Assembly: GCA_013373085.1 (NCBI GenBank)
Contig: JABXIM010000042.1
Coordinates: 1-43,049 of the forward strand
Source of the DNA: Oceanospirillaceae bacterium
GTDB lineage: Bacteria > Pseudomonadota > Gammaproteobacteria > Pseudomonadales > Balneatricaceae
Direction: 5' to 3'
Length of the DNA: 43,049 nt
The translations under genes and the position numbers were made by a program. Positions 30,868 through 39,830 of this stretch are shown here, piece by piece. Below the pieces are notes generated by a model, which saw only the letters and a program-made list of their open reading frames with translations, was not told where the DNA came from and made no database searches. Position 1 is the first letter of the stretch. Every line of letters starts with the position of its first letter.

Positions 30868-31719
30868 TCAGCCGGCGTGGCGGGCCGGCGCGGCCCCTTC
30901 GGTTAAAGCGGCCGGATTGTTGTAAATCACGTGGCGGCCGCTGCGGGCGAAACCGACCAGCAGCAGACCCGCATCCCGGGCCAGATCGATGGCCAGCGAC
31001 GTCGGTGCCGAAACCGCGATCAGGGCACCGATACCGACACTGCAGCTCTTCTGCACCATTTCGTAGCTGGCGCGGCTCGAGACCAGCGCAAACCCGTCGG
31101 CGAAGGACTCGCCGCTTTTGACGGCGGCGCCGATCAGCTTGTCGAGGGCGTTGTGACGGCCGACGTCCTCCCGTGCCAGACGAACATTGCCCTCGGCATC
31201 GCACCAGGCGGCGCCGTGGGTGGCGCCGGTTTCCTGCTGCAGCGGCTGATGCTGCGACAGTGCCGCCAGCGCATGCTGAATGGCCGTATCCCCGACAACA
31301 GGCGCTGTCACCGGCCTTACCGGGCGGATCGCCTGCTGCAGCGATTCGGTGCCGCACAGACCGCAACCAGTGCGACCGGTGAGGCTGCGCCGGCGCTGCT
31401 TCAGTTCCGTCAGGCGCTGGGCGGCGATCTCCAGGTGCACGGCGATGCCGGCGGCTTCCTCATGCACCTCGAGATCGTAGAGCTCCTGCGCCGACTGCAG
31501 AATCCCTTCGGTCAGGCTGAAGCCGAGGGCGAAATCGTCGAGGTCTCCGGGCGTGGCCATCATCACGGCATGGGAAATGCCGTTGTAGACCAGCGCCACC
31601 GGTACCTCGAGGGCGATACTGTCCTCGGCCGGCGCAGGCGTGCCGCCGCTATCCCGGCGGACATCTACCGGGCGGCGTACCGCCGGGTGGTGGCAGTGGC
31701 CAGTGCGCCGCTCAGCCAT
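30868..31719 (-). CDS. fdhD: FdhD, sulphur carrier needed for formate dehydrogenase activity
   Basis: A 283-residue cytosolic protein. FdhD binds the molybdopterin guanine dinucleotide cofactor and passes sulphur from the cysteine desulphurase IscS to it. The functional cysteine pair is GRTGCGLCG (C-x2-C, about residues 117-122). VYNGISHAVMMATPGDLDDF, LAREDVGRHNALDKLIG and SVGIGALIAVSAPTSLA are family hallmarks. Its ATG starts one base after the fdsA stop, so the two are coupled. The first ~25 residues are poorly conserved and His/Arg-rich. Confidence 0.93.
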   Translation of the reverse strand: MAERRTGHCHHPAVRRPVDVRRDSGGTPAPAEDSIALEVPVALVYNGISHAVMMATPGDLDDFALGFSLTEGILQSAQELYDLEVHEEAAGIAVHLEIAAQRLTELKQRRRSLTGRTGCGLCGTESLQQAIRPVRPVTAPVVGDTAIQHALAALSQHQPLQQETGATHGAAWCDAEGNVRLAREDVGRHNALDKLIGAAVKSGESFADGFALVSSRASYEMVQKSCSVGIGALIAVSAPTSLAIDLARDAGLLLVGFARSGRHVIYNNPAALTEGAAPARHAG

Positions 31720-31720
31720 C

Positions 31721-34582
31721 TCAGCTGGCTCCGCTCTCGGCTTTCTCGCCGCGCAGCAGCTGGTGCTGCAGCTTCTCGAACGTCTGGAACTGGCGCTGCC
31801 ATTCCGACGGCTGGCTGACCTTCTCGACCTGCACCGCGGTCACCTTGTACTCGGGGCAGTTGGTGGCCCAGTCGGAGCTGTCGGTGGTGATCACGTTGGC
31901 GCCGCTGCCCGGGTGGTGGAAGGTGGTGTAGACCACGCCTGGCAGCATGCGGTCGCTGATGCGCGCACGCAGTACCGTCTGCCCGGAGCGGCTGCTGACG
32001 CCGAGCCAGTCGCCGTCCTGGATGCCGCGCAGCTCGGCATCGGACGGATGCACTTCCAGCACGTCCTCGTCGTGCCATACCTGGTTGTCGGTACGACGGG
32101 TCTGGGCGCCGACGTTGTACTGCGACAGGATGCGGCCGGTGGTCAGCAGCAGCGGGAAGCGGCTGTTGGTGCGCTCCTCGGTGGCGACATACTCGGTGAT
32201 CGCGAACTGGCCGCGGCCGATCGGGAAGTCCTCGACGTGCATCGTCGGCATGCCTTCCGGGTACTGCTCGTTGCACGGCCACTGGATGCTGCCGAGCTGA
32301 TCCAGCCGGTCGTAGCTGACGCCGGTGAAGGTCGGGGTCAGGCGCGCGATCTCGTCCATGATTTCGGACGGGTGGCCGTAATTCATCGGGTAGCCGAGGG
32401 CGTTGGCCAGATCCTGGGTGACTTCCCAGTCTTCCTTGCCGGCGACCGGCGGCATCACCTTGCGCACGCGGTTGATGCGCCGCTCGGCGTTGGTGAAGGT
32501 GCCGTTCTTCTCGAGGAAGGTCGAGCCCGGCAGCAGCACGTGGGCGAACTTTGCCGTTTCGTTGAGGAAGATGTCCTGCACGATCAGGCACTCGAGCGAC
32601 TTCAGTGCCGCCTCGACGTGCTGGGTGTTCGGGTCGGACTGGGCGATGTCCTCGCCCTGCACGTACAGCGCCTTGAAGGTGCCGGCGATGGCCGAGTCGA
32701 ACATGTTGGGGATACGCAGGCCCGGCTCGTCGTCGAGCTTGACGCCCCAGACGTCCTCGAAGCGGGCGCGGGCGGCATCGTCAGCGACGTGCTGGTAGCC
32801 CGGCAGCTCGTGCGGGAAGGAGCCCATGTCGCAGGAGCCCTGAACGTTGTTCTGGCCGCGCAGCGGGTTGACGCCAACACCTTCACGGCCGATGTTGCCG
32901 GTGGCCATCGCCAGGTTGGCGATGCCCATGACCATGCTTGATCCCTGGCTGTGTTCGGTGACGCCGAGACCATAGTAGATGGCGCCGTTCGGAGCCTGGG
33001 CGTAGGTGCGCGCGGCACGGCGTACCTTCTCTGCCGGCACGCCGGTGATCGCTTCTACGTTCTCCGGCGCGTGGCGCTCTTCCTGAATGAAGGTGCGCCA
33101 GGCCTGGTATGCCTTGTCGTCGCAGCGGTTGGCGATGAAGTCCTTGTCTTCCAGACCTTCGGTCACGATGACGTGCGCCAGCGCGTTGATGATGGCGACG
33201 TTGGTGCCCGGACGCAGCGGCAGATGCTGGGCATCTTTCAGGTGCGGCGTCTTCAGCAGGTCGATGCGGCGCGGGTCGATGACGATCAGCTCGGCGCCCT
33301 GGCGCAGACGCTTGCGCATCAGCGAGCCGAACACCGGGTGGGCGTCGGTCGGGTTGGCGCCGATGACGACGATAACGTCGGACTGCATCACCGAGTCAAA
33401 AGTCTGGGTGCCGGCGGACTCGCCCAGCGTGGTCTTGAGGCCGTAGCCGGTCGGCGAGTGGCAGACGCGGGCGCAGGTATCGGTGTTGTTGTTGCCGAAG
33501 GCAGCGCGCACCAGTTTCTGCACCAGGTAGGTTTCCTCGTTGGTGCAGCGGGATGAGGTGATGCCGCCGATGCTTTCGCGGCCGTACTTGCCCTGAACTT
33601 CTGTCAGGCGACGGGCGGCAAAGGCGATCGCCTCTTCCCAGCTGACCTCGCGCCACGGATCGGTGATCGCGTCGCGGATCATCGGGGTCTGCAGGCGATC
33701 CTTGTGGGTGGCGTAGCCGAAGGCGAAGCGGCCCTTGACGCAGGAGTGGCCGTGGTTGGCGTCACCGCCCTTGTACGGCACCATACGCACGACCTGATCG
33801 CCCTTCATCTCGGCCTTGAAGGCGCAGCCGACACCGCAGTAGGCGCAGGTGGTCACCACGCTGTGCTCCGGCTGACCCATGTCGATGACGCTTTTCTCCA
33901 TCAGCGTCGAGGTCGGGCAGGCCTGGACACAGGCGCCGCAGGAGACGCACTCGGAGTCCATGAAGTCCTGGTTCTGCCCCGGCGAGACCTTGGAGTCGAA
34001 GCCGCGGCCGTCGATGGTCAGCGCGAAGGTGCCCTGGACTTCCTCACAGGCGCGGACGCAGCGGGAGCAGACGATGCACTTGCTCGGATCGAAGCTGAAG
34101 TAGGGGTTGGAGTGGTCCTTTTCGGCGTCGAGATGGTTCTCGCCGTCGAAACCGTAGCGCACCTCGCGCAGGCCCACGGCACCGGCCATGTCCTGCAGCT
34201 CGCAGTTGCCGTTGGCCGGGCAGGTCAGGCAGTCCAGCGGGTGGTCGGAGATGTACAGCTCCATGATGTTGCGGCGCAGCTTGGCAAGCTTCTCGTTTTG
34301 CGTCCACACCTTCATGCCAGCCTCGGCCGGGGTGGTGCAGGACGCGGGCAGGCCGCGCCGGTTTTCGATCTGCACCGCGCACAGGCGGCAGGAGCCGAAC
34401 GCCTCGAGATTGTCCGAGGCGCAGAGCTTGGGAATGTTGATGTCGGCCAGCGCGGCGGCGCGCATCACCGAGGTGCCTTCCGGCACGGTGACTTCAACGC
34501 CGTCGATTTCCAGCGTGACGAGCTTTTCGGACAGGCTGGCCGGAGTGCCGTAGTCTTTGTTGGGGTCGAAATATTGCAGCAT
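31721..34582 (-). CDS. fdsA: NAD-dependent formate dehydrogenase alpha subunit (FdsA, Mo-bisPGD)
   Basis: A 953-residue catalytic subunit that oxidises formate to CO2. It starts with a NuoG-like [2Fe-2S] domain (ASDNLEAFGSCRLCAVQIEN and Cys of PASCTTPAE), then a His/Cys cluster (HPLDCLTCPANGNCELQ), two [4Fe-4S] clusters (CIVCSRCVRACEE, CVSCGACVQACP), and the cluster next to the molybdopterin domain (CAYCGVGCAFKAE, GHSCVKGRF). The active-site Mo ligand is a cysteine in CARVCHSPTGYGL (about residue 375), so it is the Cys and not the selenocysteine type. GANPTDAHPVFGS and the C-terminal YTTFHHPGSGANVITTDSSD bind the cofactor. Confidence 0.95.
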   Translation of the reverse strand: MLQYFDPNKDYGTPASLSEKLVTLEIDGVEVTVPEGTSVMRAAALADINIPKLCASDNLEAFGSCRLCAVQIENRRGLPASCTTPAEAGMKVWTQNEKLAKLRRNIMELYISDHPLDCLTCPANGNCELQDMAGAVGLREVRYGFDGENHLDAEKDHSNPYFSFDPSKCIVCSRCVRACEEVQGTFALTIDGRGFDSKVSPGQNQDFMDSECVSCGACVQACPTSTLMEKSVIDMGQPEHSVVTTCAYCGVGCAFKAEMKGDQVVRMVPYKGGDANHGHSCVKGRFAFGYATHKDRLQTPMIRDAITDPWREVSWEEAIAFAARRLTEVQGKYGRESIGGITSSRCTNEETYLVQKLVRAAFGNNNTDTCARVCHSPTGYGLKTTLGESAGTQTFDSVMQSDVIVVIGANPTDAHPVFGSLMRKRLRQGAELIVIDPRRIDLLKTPHLKDAQHLPLRPGTNVAIINALAHVIVTEGLEDKDFIANRCDDKAYQAWRTFIQEERHAPENVEAITGVPAEKVRRAARTYAQAPNGAIYYGLGVTEHSQGSSMVMGIANLAMATGNIGREGVGVNPLRGQNNVQGSCDMGSFPHELPGYQHVADDAARARFEDVWGVKLDDEPGLRIPNMFDSAIAGTFKALYVQGEDIAQSDPNTQHVEAALKSLECLIVQDIFLNETAKFAHVLLPGSTFLEKNGTFTNAERRINRVRKVMPPVAGKEDWEVTQDLANALGYPMNYGHPSEIMDEIARLTPTFTGVSYDRLDQLGSIQWPCNEQYPEGMPTMHVEDFPIGRGQFAITEYVATEERTNSRFPLLLTTGRILSQYNVGAQTRRTDNQVWHDEDVLEVHPSDAELRGIQDGDWLGVSSRSGQTVLRARISDRMLPGVVYTTFHHPGSGANVITTDSSDWATNCPEYKVTAVQVEKVSQPSEWQRQFQTFEKLQHQLLRGEKAESGAS

Positions 34583-34597
34583 GGGTTTGGCCTCCGC

Positions 34598-36133
34598 TTA
34601 GCGCTTGAAGTCGTCGGAAAAATGTTTCATCGCGCTCTGTACCGGGAACGGCGTCATGCCGCCCATGGCGCAGAGGGAGCCGTCCAGCATGGTTTCGCAC
34701 AGGTCCGTGAGCAGCTCGAGGTTGGCCTCACGGTTTTCACCGGCGCGGATACGGTCGATGACTTCGACACCGCGGGTCGAGCCGATGCGGCAGGGGGTGC
34801 ACTTGCCGCAAGATTCGACGGTGCAGAACTCCATCGAGAAACGTGCCTGTTCGGCCATATCTACAGTATCGTCGAACATCACCACACCGCCATGTCCAAG
34901 CACGGCGCCGACGGCGGCGAAGGACTCGTAGTCGAGCGGCAGGTCCCACTGGCTTTCCGGAAGGTAGGCGCCGAGCGGGCCGCCGACCTGGACGGCGCGC
35001 AGTGGGCGATCCGAAAAGGTGCCGCCGCCGAAATCCTCCATCAGTTCGCGCAGGCTGGCGCCGAAGGCCAGCTCGATCAGGCCGCCACGCTTGACGTTAC
35101 CCGCCAGCTGCATCGGCAGGGTGCCGCGAGAGCGGCCCATGCCGTAATCGGCGTAGGCCTGGCCACCCTTGTCGAGGATGAACGGCACGGCCGCCAGCGA
35201 CAGTACGTTGTTGACCACGGTCGGCTTGCCGAACAAACCGACGATGGCCGGCAGCGGCGGCTTGGCGCGAACCAGGCCACGCTTGCCTTCGAGACTCTCG
35301 AGCAGCGAGGTTTCCTCGCCGCAGATGTAGGCGCCGGCGCCGAGGCGCACTTCCAGATCGAAGCGCTTGCCGCTGCCGAGGATATCGTCGCCGAGATAGC
35401 CGGCGGCTTCGGCACGGGCAATGGCCTCATCGAAGATGCGGTGCGCCACCGGGTATTCGGAGCGCAGGTAGATGTAACCCTGGGTCGCGCCGACGGCGAG
35501 ACCCGCGATGGTCATGCCTTCGATCAGCATGTACGGGTCGCATTCCATTACCAGACGGTCGGCGAAGGTGCCGGAATCGCCTTCGTCGGCGTTGCAGACG
35601 ATGTATTTCTGCTCGGCCGGGGCGTCCAGAACGGTCTGCCACTTGATGCCGGTGGGGAAGGCGGCGCCGCCACGGCCGCGCAGGCCGGAGGCCTTGACCT
35701 CGTCGACGATGGCCTGGGCGTCCAGTTTGAGGGCGTTCTCGAGTCCCTTGAAACCGTCGTGGGCGCGGTAGTCGTCGATCGACAGCGGATCGGTGATACC
35801 GGCGCGGGCGAAGGTCAGGCGCTGCTGCTTCTTCAGGAACGGAATCTCTTCGGTCAGTCCCTGGCACAGCGGGTGGCCGGTTTCGCCATCCAGCAGGCCG
35901 GCGTCGAACAGAGCTTCAACGTCATCTTCCTCGACCGGGCCGAAGGCGATGCGACCGGCCGGGGTCTCGACTTCGACCATCGGTTCGAGCCAGAACAGGC
36001 CGCGGGAGCCGTTGCGCACCAGTTCGATTTCGGCGCCGCGGGCGCTTGCAGTCGCCTCGATGCGCGCGGCGACTTCATCGGCACCCATTGCCAGTGCGGT
36101 GGTGTCGCAGGGAACGAAAATCTTCGTGCTCAT
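34598..36133 (-). CDS. fdsB: NAD-dependent formate dehydrogenase beta subunit (FdsB, NuoF-like)
   Basis: A 511-residue flavoprotein that takes electrons from FdsA and reduces NAD+. The N-terminal ~100 residues are thioredoxin-like (as in fused NuoE-F proteins). The FMN/NADH domain shows GLRGRGGAAFPTGIKW and NADEGDSGTFADRLVME, with GAGAYICGEETSLLESLEGK. The C-terminal [4Fe-4S] cluster is ESCGKCTPCRIGS. It starts in a one-base overlap (TAATG) with the fdsG stop and ends 15 bases before fdsA, so the three subunits are coupled. Confidence 0.94.
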   Translation of the reverse strand: MSTKIFVPCDTTALAMGADEVAARIEATASARGAEIELVRNGSRGLFWLEPMVEVETPAGRIAFGPVEEDDVEALFDAGLLDGETGHPLCQGLTEEIPFLKKQQRLTFARAGITDPLSIDDYRAHDGFKGLENALKLDAQAIVDEVKASGLRGRGGAAFPTGIKWQTVLDAPAEQKYIVCNADEGDSGTFADRLVMECDPYMLIEGMTIAGLAVGATQGYIYLRSEYPVAHRIFDEAIARAEAAGYLGDDILGSGKRFDLEVRLGAGAYICGEETSLLESLEGKRGLVRAKPPLPAIVGLFGKPTVVNNVLSLAAVPFILDKGGQAYADYGMGRSRGTLPMQLAGNVKRGGLIELAFGASLRELMEDFGGGTFSDRPLRAVQVGGPLGAYLPESQWDLPLDYESFAAVGAVLGHGGVVMFDDTVDMAEQARFSMEFCTVESCGKCTPCRIGSTRGVEVIDRIRAGENREANLELLTDLCETMLDGSLCAMGGMTPFPVQSAMKHFSDDFKR

Positions 36134-36633
36134 TACTTCACCTCCAGCGCGCGGGTGGTCAGGGTATCGACCAGCTTGTCGAACTTCTCGGGCGTTACCC
36201 GGCCGTGGATACGGTCGCCGATGCGGACCGAAGGCGCGCAGGAGCAGTTGCCGAGGCAGTAAACAGCTTCCAGGGTGATCTCGCGGTCAGAGGTGGTCTG
36301 GTGGTAGTCGACGCCAAGCTTTTCCTTGGCGTGGGCCTCCAGTGAGCGTGCCCCCATCGACTGGCAGGCTTCGGCGCGGCAGATCTGCACCGTGTGGCTG
36401 CCGGGCGCGGAGGTACGGAAGTGATGGTAAAAGCTGATCACGCCGTGCACTTCGGCACGGGTCTGCTGCAGCGATTCGGCGATAATCGCCACTGCCTCGG
36501 ACGGGATATAGCCGAAACGGTTCTGGATGGCGTGCAGGATCGGCAGCAGGGCACCGGGCTTGTGTTTCAGGGCGTCGATTTCGTCCTGAATCAGCTGCGG
36601 GGTCCACTCGGAGAAACCACTCATTGAGATCAC
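36133..36633 (-). CDS. fdsG: NAD-dependent formate dehydrogenase gamma subunit (FdsG, NuoE-like)
   Basis: A 166-residue [2Fe-2S] protein of the NuoE family. The four cluster cysteines are in ICRAEACQSMGA and YCLGNCSCAP. The N-terminal helical bundle (residues 10-65) with LLPILHAIQNRFGYIPSEA is standard. It is the first gene of the operon; AGGTGA precedes the start. An AATAATAA stretch in the leader on this strand resembles the A-rich motifs bound by Hfq/Crc, but it is too far from the ribosome-binding site to call. Confidence 0.93.
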   Translation of the reverse strand: MISMSGFSEWTPQLIQDEIDALKHKPGALLPILHAIQNRFGYIPSEAVAIIAESLQQTRAEVHGVISFYHHFRTSAPGSHTVQICRAEACQSMGARSLEAHAKEKLGVDYHQTTSDREITLEAVYCLGNCSCAPSVRIGDRIHGRVTPEKFDKLVDTLTTRALEVK

Positions 36634-36665
36634 CTGGGCTCTAGATTGTGCTTTTATTATTTATA

Positions 36666-36768
36666 TATGCACTTGATTGCATATTTATGGTTTTATAACC
36701 ACGTTTATTGGGGGCAAAAGTAGCACCTGTGGTCCAGATTACAAATATGAAATAAACTTCATATGAAG
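36666..36768. promoter_or_regulatory. Palindromes between fdsG and the divergent regulator
   Basis: Three inverted repeats lie in the A/T-rich intergenic region: TATGCA-N6-TGCATA (36666-36683), GGTTTTATAACC (36689-36700) and CTTCATATGAAG (36757-36768). The last contains the start codon of the regulator (ATG 36763). They are candidate operators for the ModE-like regulator, at both ends of the shared region. Confidence 0.5.
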
Positions 36769-37833
36769 AGAATTCAGATTGAACCGGCCTGGTCCTTTAC
36801 CGATGAAGCGGGCAATCGCCTAGATCCTCAGTTATTCGTGCTGCTGCAGGCCGTGCATCAGAACGGCAAGCTGACTGCTGCGGCGGCTGAGGCCGGCATT
36901 TCGTATCGTCATGCCTGGAATTTGCTCAACAAGTGGGCGGATTTTTTTGGCGTGGAGTTGGTGGAGATGCAGAAGGGCCGGGGGGCGCGGCTCTCGCCGC
37001 TGGGCGACAAGCTGCTCTGGGCGGAGCAGCGGGTTGCTGCGCGGCTCGGGCCGCAGCTCGAAAGCCTGGGGTCGGAGCTGAACCTCGAAATCCAGCAGTT
37101 GCTGGAAGGGGTCAAGCCGGTGCTGCGTATGTACGCCAGTCATGGTTACGCAGTGGCATTGCTGCCGAAGTTCGCCACCGAGTTTCAGCTCGACCTGCAA
37201 TACTGCAGTCCCCAGGAGGCGCTGGCCGCGCTGAACCGGGGCAGTTGCGATATCGCCGGCTTTCATATGCCGACTGTCGCGGCAAACGGTTCCCTGATGA
37301 AAAGCTATCAGCGCCTGCTGAAACCGCGCAGCCACCGTATCATCCGCTTCATTACCCGCAGGCAGGGTCTTATGGTCAAGCCGGACAATCCCAAGGGCAT
37401 CACGCAGCTGTCCGATCTGGTGCGAGCCGATGTGCGCTTCATTAACCGGCAGAAAGATTCCGGCACCCGGGCGCTGCTGGACAGCCTGTTGCGGGCCGCG
37501 GGATTTTCGGGACGCAAGATCCGGGGCTACGAACTCGAGGAATTCACCCATTCGGCAGTGGCGGCCTATATCGCCGCCGGCATGGCGGACGTCGGCTTTG
37601 GTGTGGAGGCCGCGGCGCACCAGTTCGGTCTCGAATTCACGCCGCTGGCCACCGATCATTATCTGATGGTGTGTCATCGCCAGACGTTGAACGACCCCAA
37701 AGTGCAGCGCCTGATCGACATGATCAAAAGCGATGCCTTCCATCAGGCGGTATCCCAACTGTCGGGCTATTCACCGATCCGCTGCGGCGAGGTCTGCGGT
37801 GTCGATGAGCTGTTCGCGGCAGAGGGTGGCTGA
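36763..37833 (+). CDS. ModE-type winged-HTH plus substrate-binding-domain regulator of formate dehydrogenase
   Basis: A 356-residue regulator. The N-terminal ~105 residues are a ModE/LysR-like winged helix (LLQAVHQNGKLTAAAAEAGI, SYRHAWNLLNKWADFFGVEL). The rest is a two-lobed periplasmic-binding-like domain (VLRMYASHGYAVALLPKFAT, LNRGSCDIAGFHMP, RFINRQKDSGTRALLDSLL, HSAVAAYIAAGMADVGFGVE), as in COG1910-type molybdate/substrate sensors. Divergence from fdsGBA suggests it controls the operon in response to molybdate or formate. No Shine-Dalgarno is visible before ATG 36763, which sits inside a 12-base palindrome, so it may be leaderless or autoregulated at the start site. Confidence 0.85.
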   Translation: MKRIQIEPAWSFTDEAGNRLDPQLFVLLQAVHQNGKLTAAAAEAGISYRHAWNLLNKWADFFGVELVEMQKGRGARLSPLGDKLLWAEQRVAARLGPQLESLGSELNLEIQQLLEGVKPVLRMYASHGYAVALLPKFATEFQLDLQYCSPQEALAALNRGSCDIAGFHMPTVAANGSLMKSYQRLLKPRSHRIIRFITRRQGLMVKPDNPKGITQLSDLVRADVRFINRQKDSGTRALLDSLLRAAGFSGRKIRGYELEEFTHSAVAAYIAAGMADVGFGVEAAAHQFGLEFTPLATDHYLMVCHRQTLNDPKVQRLIDMIKSDAFHQAVSQLSGYSPIRCGEVCGVDELFAAEGG

Positions 37834-38005
37834 CCGTTAGTGTCAAGAAATTGGCCGCAACAGTCATTGAGGTGGAATGGGGGGGAGCGGAAAGTGGTAA
37901 TAAGTGAGGCGTGAGGTATTTGTTCTTCGCTGACGCTTGCGGGCATCTTCCCCGTAATATTGCTTAACGCTTCACCTTTCACTCTCTCCACTTACCGGGC
38001 CTTCA

Positions 38006-39028
38006 ATGAACAGCATTCGCGCAGCCTTTACCGATATTCCCGCCTCCGGCGCCGTGCAGGAAGTCGCCGACGGGGTGCTCTGGCTGCGCATGCCGCTGCC
38101 GTTCGCGCTCGATCATATCAACCTCTATCTGGTCGACGACGGCGATGGCTGGGTCGCGATCGACAGCGGCCTGGTCGGTGAATCCACCCGCGAGCACTGG
38201 CGCAGGGTCATCGATCAGTCGCTGGACGGACGTCCGCTCAAGGCCTTGCTGGTGACCCATTATCATCCCGATCACCTCGGATCTGCGGGCTGGTTGTGCG
38301 AAGCCTTTGGTATACCGCTGTGGATCACCGCGCCGGAATACCAGGCCGCCGAGTTTCTGTTGTGCGAGCGTTCTGAAACCGTCCGTGCGACGCAGTGCGC
38401 CTACTACCGCTCGCTGGGCATGAGTGCGGAGCAGCTCGATACGGTTCGTGCACAGCTGCAGCGCATGGCGTCGGCCTATGATCCCCTGCCGCCGCTCGGG
38501 CAGGTGCTCGACGCCGGCGATGAGCTTCACCTCGGGGGCCGGCACTGGCAGGTGCGGCTGGCGACCGGGCATTCGCCGGCGCATGCGGTGCTGTATTCAC
38601 CGGAGCTTGGCGTGATGCTGGCGGGCGATCAGGTACTGCCGCGCATCAGTTCCAACGTCGGTATCTACCCGGAACGCCTCGATACCGACCCGCTGGGGCA
38701 CTGGCTGGAGAGTCTCGAACGGCTGCAGCAATGGCCCGACGATACCCTGGTGTTGCCGGCGCACAACGAGCCGTTTTACGGGCTGCACCGCCGTTTGCAG
38801 GAGCTTCGCGACGACCATGCCGGCAAACTGAAGCAGCTGGAGTCCTTTTGTCTCGAGCCCAGGACAGTGATGGAACTGGTGCCACTGCTGTATCCGCGTC
38901 CTCTCGGCGGCATGGACCTGATGCTCGCCGCCGGCGAGTGTCTGGCACATCTGGAGTACCTGGTGCAGCGGAATGGGCTGGTGCGCGAAACCGACGCAGA
39001 AGGAATCTGGCACTTCTGTGTTTTGTAG
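38006..39028 (+). CDS. Metallo-beta-lactamase-fold hydrolase
   Basis: A 340-residue MBL-fold protein. The metal motif is THYHPDHLG (H-x-H-x-D-H, about residues 88-93), with a further His in ATGHSPAHAVLY, Asp in MLAGDQVLP, and His in VLPAHNEPFYG. The N-terminal strands (GVLWLRMPLPFALDHINLYL) and the C-terminal ~90-residue helical domain are typical of glyoxalase II-like and lactonase-like enzymes. The substrate is unknown. The stop codon lies at the base of a TAGGGTGG/CCACCCTA hairpin. Confidence 0.88.
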   Translation: MNSIRAAFTDIPASGAVQEVADGVLWLRMPLPFALDHINLYLVDDGDGWVAIDSGLVGESTREHWRRVIDQSLDGRPLKALLVTHYHPDHLGSAGWLCEAFGIPLWITAPEYQAAEFLLCERSETVRATQCAYYRSLGMSAEQLDTVRAQLQRMASAYDPLPPLGQVLDAGDELHLGGRHWQVRLATGHSPAHAVLYSPELGVMLAGDQVLPRISSNVGIYPERLDTDPLGHWLESLERLQQWPDDTLVLPAHNEPFYGLHRRLQELRDDHAGKLKQLESFCLEPRTVMELVPLLYPRPLGGMDLMLAAGECLAHLEYLVQRNGLVRETDAEGIWHFCVL

Positions 39029-39065
39029 GGTGGAGTTCACGCTTCCGGCGCTCATTGCCACCCTA
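39026..39065. repeat. TAGGGTGG...CCACCCTA hairpin at a gene end
   Basis: TAGGGTGG (39026-39033) pairs perfectly with CCACCCTA (39058-39065). The first TAG is the stop codon of the MBL gene. Hairpins with these arms are common in intergenic DNA of gammaproteobacteria. Confidence 0.6.
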
Positions 39066-39073
39066 CGATTCTC

Positions 39074-39147
39074 TGTGGGAGCCGCGCCCCGCGGCGAACA
39101 GGGCCGGCACTGTGTCACATCATTCGCTGCGGGGCGCCGCTCCTGCA
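39074..39147. repeat. Pair of inverted REP elements (BIME/REPIN-like)
   Basis: TGTGGGAGCCGCGCCCCGCG then GCGAA (39074-39098), and its inverted partner TTCGCTGCGGGGCGCCGCTC then CTGCA (39123-39147), are separated by 24 bases. The GTGGGAGC...GCGAA pattern is that of REPs in Pseudomonas relatives. The pair lies between the convergent MBL and DUF1840 genes. A single copy is found downstream of ptsP (5174-5199). Confidence 0.7.
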
Positions 39148-39148
39148 A

Positions 39149-39478
39149 TCACGTCTCGGCCCACATCACGTCTTTGTGGTCACGTGCGGCGGCCTCGAGC
39201 ATTTCCAGCAGTGGAAAGGCGCGCCTGGCCAGACCGATCGCCGGACCTTCCTCATCCTCGTTATCCTCGTCATTCCTGTCTGCTTTTGCCTTGGCGTCCG
39301 CCGGGGGCGGCGGGTTTTCGAGCGCTTTTCTGAGCTGTGCCAACGCTTCCGGTACATCGTCGGCGAGGATGGCGCCGGGCACCACCACGCTGTGTCCGAG
39401 GAGGCGAATCAGCTGCTTGGCGATATCGCCCAGCATGGTGATGTCGGCGTAGGCGTCTGAACTAAACGTAATCAGCAT
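39149..39478 (-). CDS. DUF1840-family protein
   Basis: A 109-residue soluble protein: MLITFSSDAYADITMLGDIA, HSVVVPGAILADDVPEALAQ, a low-complexity acidic segment (DRNDEDNEDEEGP), and RAFPLLEMLEAAARDHKDVM. The start, the GAI-x-A-x-D-(V/I)-P-x-AL motif and the WE/W-A ending are typical of DUF1840, of unknown function. ATG 39478 has CGGAG about 9 bases upstream, while the longer frame (to 39574) lacks such a signal. Confidence 0.88.
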   Translation of the reverse strand: MLITFSSDAYADITMLGDIAKQLIRLLGHSVVVPGAILADDVPEALAQLRKALENPPPPADAKAKADRNDEDNEDEEGPAIGLARRAFPLLEMLEAAARDHKDVMWAET

Positions 39479-39830
39479 GGTGTGGCTCCGAAGGACTCTG
39501 GCGATGTCCAACAGTGTAGCCGAGTCCGCGGGCTGACCTAAGCGTGTCGGTTGGTCGATGTCCGAATATGTCAAGTATTAGACTTTGTTGGTTATTGTTG
39601 ATCAATGGCGTAACGGCCAAACTGAGCCTCATTACCTTGTCCCTTTCCGAGACAGGGGAAGCGGGCCGCTGCCGTACCAGAAATGGCGCTTTTTTGCCGC
39701 GGCTACACTTTCAGGGACGGCGTATCGAACCGCCAGGGGGCTGCTTCAACAAGGCCCGGCGGATGCGCTGCAACACTGTGTCGATGGCGGTGCCGAATGC
39801 CGCCGGCAATTTATCCAGAGGTGATGTTCA
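39479..39830. other. Intergenic region upstream of the large acyl-CoA dehydrogenase
   Basis: No gene recognised in about 350 bases. It should contain promoters for both DUF1840 (-) and the acyl-CoA dehydrogenase (+). An A/T-rich patch around 39570-39605 (TTGTTGGTTATTGTTGATCA) is the likeliest place. Confidence 0.4.

Noticed and set aside
33704-36262. 852-codon plus-strand frame over fdsA and fdsB
   Set aside because: Shadow of the formate dehydrogenase genes, with composition of a complementary-frame translation and no family motifs.
36654-36661. AATAATAA in the fdsG leader as an Hfq/Crc site
   Set aside because: It fits the consensus but lies in an A/T-rich promoter region over 20 bases from the start codon, so chance or a -10 element explains it equally well.
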